A DNA stretch of 64,000 nucleotides from Selaginella tamariscina. Its lineage: Eukaryota; Streptophyta; Lycopodiopsida; Selaginellales; Selaginellaceae. The stretch lies in contig PUQB01000358.1 of the NCBI GenBank assembly GCA_003024785.1, positions 197,594 through 261,593 on the forward strand. The letters are read 5' to 3'. Below are positions 61,700 to 64,000 of the stretch, piece after piece (position 1 is the stretch's first letter; every line of letters starts with the position of its first letter). Below the pieces are notes generated by a model, which saw nothing but the letters and a program-made list of their open reading frames with translations, searched no databases and was not told the origin of the DNA. The position numbers and the translations under genes were made by a program.

Positions 61700-63366
61700 C
61701 CGTGTTGTAGGCTGTACATTAGTCATTCTGGTGGAAGTAGGAGGTTGTACATTCCGCCTAGGACATTCCCTAGAGATATGTCCTGTTTCACCACATGTAT
61801 AACAAACCTGGGAAGGAAAATTCCTACCCTGTGGTCCTTGTCTATCATTGACCTGATTATATTGCTCATTTCTGCCTCTTTGACCTTGATAAGGTCTTGC
61901 TTCTCCTCTATATTGTTTATCATTTCTTTCTGTATAGGATCTATCCTTCTGTCGTCCATTGGGACCATTTCTCCATAATACCTATCCTCTCTGTTTTCGT
62001 AAGGAACATCATTCCTTCTCTCATAATATCCATGTTCCTATTCTGATAAGGAACTTCATTCCTTCTGCCATATATATTTCCTGTTCTCATAAGGAATGCA
62101 TTATCATTCCTATCATTCCCACGATTCCTGTTAGGTGGGAACCTTCTAGGAGGTGGACGTTCATCCATTCTCCTTTCTCTCTCTATACCAGCCACATTCT
62201 GGTTCAGGAAATGTCTGCAGTTTCGGGCTACATGTCCTTCCTTTCCGCAGATTTGGCATGTAGGCAGTTGCAGCCTACATTCCTCCACTGTATGGCCAGG
62301 ATTGTTACATTTAGTGCACCATACCTTTGCCTTTATCTCCTCTTAACTGTCATTCCCTTTAAGGTTTTCATCATTTGAGCCAATGCTTTCTCATCTATTG
62401 GATATTTACGAACCTTTACTACATCAGCTTCCTCTTCCTCTTCATCAGAGGATTCTTCCTTTCTTCCATATACTTTCAGCTTTCCTTCTGCAATCTTTTC
62501 TATTTGCCTTCTCTTCTTCTCATATATTTTTAATTGATCAATGAGATCCTCTCTATCCTTTTCATTGATAGTAAGTGCTAGATCTCTATATGGTTTTAGC
62601 AACCCTTGCTTATACCATTGCAATAAGGCATCCATCTTTACATATGCCTTACACTTTTTCTCATGTTTCTTAAAACGGTGTGTATATTCATCTATCTTTT
62701 CTGTTTTGCCTTGAAGGATAGTCCTTAACTTCTCTAAATGTTCCTCCGGCAATTCCTCCTTTCTGAAATATTCCTTAAAAGCATCAGTAACCTTCTGATA
62801 ATCCTCTCTGACTTCCTTTTCTAAATCATAATACCAGTCAGAGGCATTTCCTTTCAATGTATGTGGAAATATAAGCAGCCTTTCTGCATCCGTCACCTTA
62901 TACAGTTTTACTACCTCTTCAAACTGTTGTAAGTGCCTTTTCGGATTTTCTTTCTTTCCTGCAGAGAATGTGGGATACATCACCGTACCCCCAAACATTC
63001 CCGGAAAAGTGCCATATTTGTAATAATCCTTTGCTCTGGTGTATTTCCTCTTACACCTTCCTCCCTTCCTCTTCGGGAGTTCTCAGGAGATCCTTCTCCT
63101 TGCAATCTCGGTCTATGAACAGGCACTCCTTCCGTTCCTCTCACAGTCTCCTCTAAACCAGCTGTTTGATATTGCCTCCAATTCTCTGGATCAGCCTCAG
63201 ATTTCTGTATTGTTTCTGCAATATCCTCTACTATCTTGCCAAGGATATTTTGACGTCTATTTTCGTCAGTTTCAGGTTGCTGTTGGGCAGCCACTCTATT
63301 GGCCTGCCTTTGGTTCCTTTGATCAGCTAAGGCTGGATCAGGACGATGGTTCCTCCAAGGTTCCAT
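61700..63366 (-). CDS. Element C gag with three CCHC zinc knuckles, frame-broken
   Basis: Starts at 63,366 (MEPWRNHRPDPALADQRNQR), Gln/Arg/Glu-rich for about 120 residues. Near 62,990 the frame shifts into the capsid core at 62,333-62,998: KRHLQQFEEVVKLY, LKGNASDWYYDL, EYFRKEELPEEHLEKLRTIL, EKIDEYTHRFKKHEKKC. It ends in an acidic stretch (SSDEEEEEADVV). Three knuckles follow: WCTKCNNPGHTVEEC (about 62,280-62,325), CQICGKEGHVARNC (about 62,210-62,255) and CYTCGETGHISREC (about 61,765-61,805), each C-x2-C-x4-H-x4-C. Between knuckles 2 and 3 lies an Arg/Asn/Pro-rich linker. Gag packages element RNA. Confidence 0.85.
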
Positions 63367-63477
63367 TCATTCCTTCTCCTTTACACATCCGGCTCTACAC
63401 CTTCTGAGCCTTTTTCAGAATGAGAATTCTATCTTTTTAGCCTCTTTTTCAATGAATGCTAACACTGCAATGGCGAA

Positions 63478-63497
63478 ATCCCTCCGTGGTCGCCAAA
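63478..63497 (-). other. Primer binding site of element C
   Basis: Directly inside the 5' LTR the minus strand reads TTTGGCGACCACGGAGGGAT. It begins with the TGG that pairs with the CCA end of a tRNA, and the pattern resembles other plant gypsy primer sites. The tRNA was not identified. Confidence 0.75.
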
Positions 63498-64000
63498 TGT
63501 TAAACAGGAAAACCGGAAACCCACCTTTTCCTGTTTAACCGGTTTCCTTTCTCCTAACCTTTAGAAAGGCTACACACTTTCTTTCCTTCAACTCTCCACA
63601 TTACATATATTAAAACTCCTTCTCTCAAAGCCACAATGACTGGTCTCCGAAGTCAAGGGCAAGAACGGATTTTGGCTATTGCCTTGTTAGATCCATTCAT
63701 TGAGAGTACACATACATACACACAAGATCTTATAATATGCACCTTTCATTACTAACATGAATACAAGAGACAAAGTGTAGAGAACCTCTATCTCCTGTGG
63801 AACTTCAAATGGAGACCCTTCTCTTTAGAACTTCTGTGACCCTAGACCCCTCCCGTTGCCCTAACTCCCTTAACTACTCTTCCTCTCGCCACGTCATCCT
63901 TTACCTTTTCCTTTTCCTTACTCACCTTTTCCTTTTCCTCTCGGTAAGGATTTTCCTCTTCACAACCTTTCCTTCCATGCTCTACAGACCTTTCCTACCC
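63498..64000 (-). repeat. 5' LTR of element C (partial, cut by window end)
   Basis: Begins TGTTAAACAGG at 63,498 and matches the 3' LTR to the end of the window; roughly 50 bp are missing. Confidence 0.93.

Larger units (their letters stand above)
53193..64000 (-). mobile_element. Long Ty3/gypsy retrotransposon C, cut by right window edge
   Basis: Minus-strand element more than 10.8 kb long. Left (3') LTR 53,193-53,749; right (5') LTR from 63,498 past the window end. Polypurine tract and primer binding site lie at the correct inner ends. Internal order is gag with three zinc knuckles, protease, RT, RNase H, integrase, then an extra coding region before the 3' LTR. A 1.86-kb insertion (55,546-57,409) splits the extra region. 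The two LTRs are very similar with a few indels and substitutions, which suggests a fairly recent copy. Several frame breaks occur in gag and pol. Confidence 0.92.

Overview
The window reads as a nuclear segment of a land plant or close streptophyte alga. It carries a membrane-anchored plant hexokinase, a plant-type SRO/RCD1 protein, a neutral/alkaline invertase, an Ole e 1-type secreted protein, GT-AG introns throughout, telo-box motifs (TTAGGGTT) in gene leaders, and several Ty3/gypsy lineages. I cannot fix the lineage from sequence alone.

Layout. 1-3.1 kb: decayed minus-strand Ty3/gypsy element A. 3.7-37.2 kb: nine cellular genes with short introns full of microsatellites, in order hexokinase (-), PHD-finger protein (+), [decayed gypsy element B, 12.6-16.25 kb, -], UBC19/20-type E2 (+), SRO-type PARP/RST protein (-), neutral invertase (-), Ole e 1-domain secreted protein (-), AP-3 mu (-), IBA57/YgfZ-type protein (+), AlkB-like dioxygenase (+). 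37.2-45.9 kb: very AT-rich and gene-poor, with MITE-like elements and a striking 2-kb array of short palindromes in roughly 80-bp units. 46-53.2 kb: GC-richer gypsy debris (element D) with gag and protease remnants on the minus strand. 53,193 to beyond the right end: a long minus-strand Ty3/gypsy element C with both LTRs, primer binding site, polypurine tract, a gag with three zinc knuckles, a full set of pol domains and an unexplained extra coding region between integrase and 3' LTR. That region is split by a 1.86-kb insertion flanked by a 5-bp target duplication.

The genes are unrelated housekeeping genes rather than a pathway cluster; hexokinase and neutral invertase both feed hexose metabolism but are not adjacent. 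Two gene pairs are divergent (hexokinase/PHD, AP-3 mu/IBA57) and share 0.7-kb intergenic leaders with telo-boxes.

A window-wide oddity: eight of the nine genes keep conserved protein sequence and mostly conserved splice sites but contain one or more single-base frame breaks, many in homopolymers. Exon coordinates are given so that the genes can be read despite these breaks. I read this mainly as unpolished consensus sequence, with true decay as the alternative.
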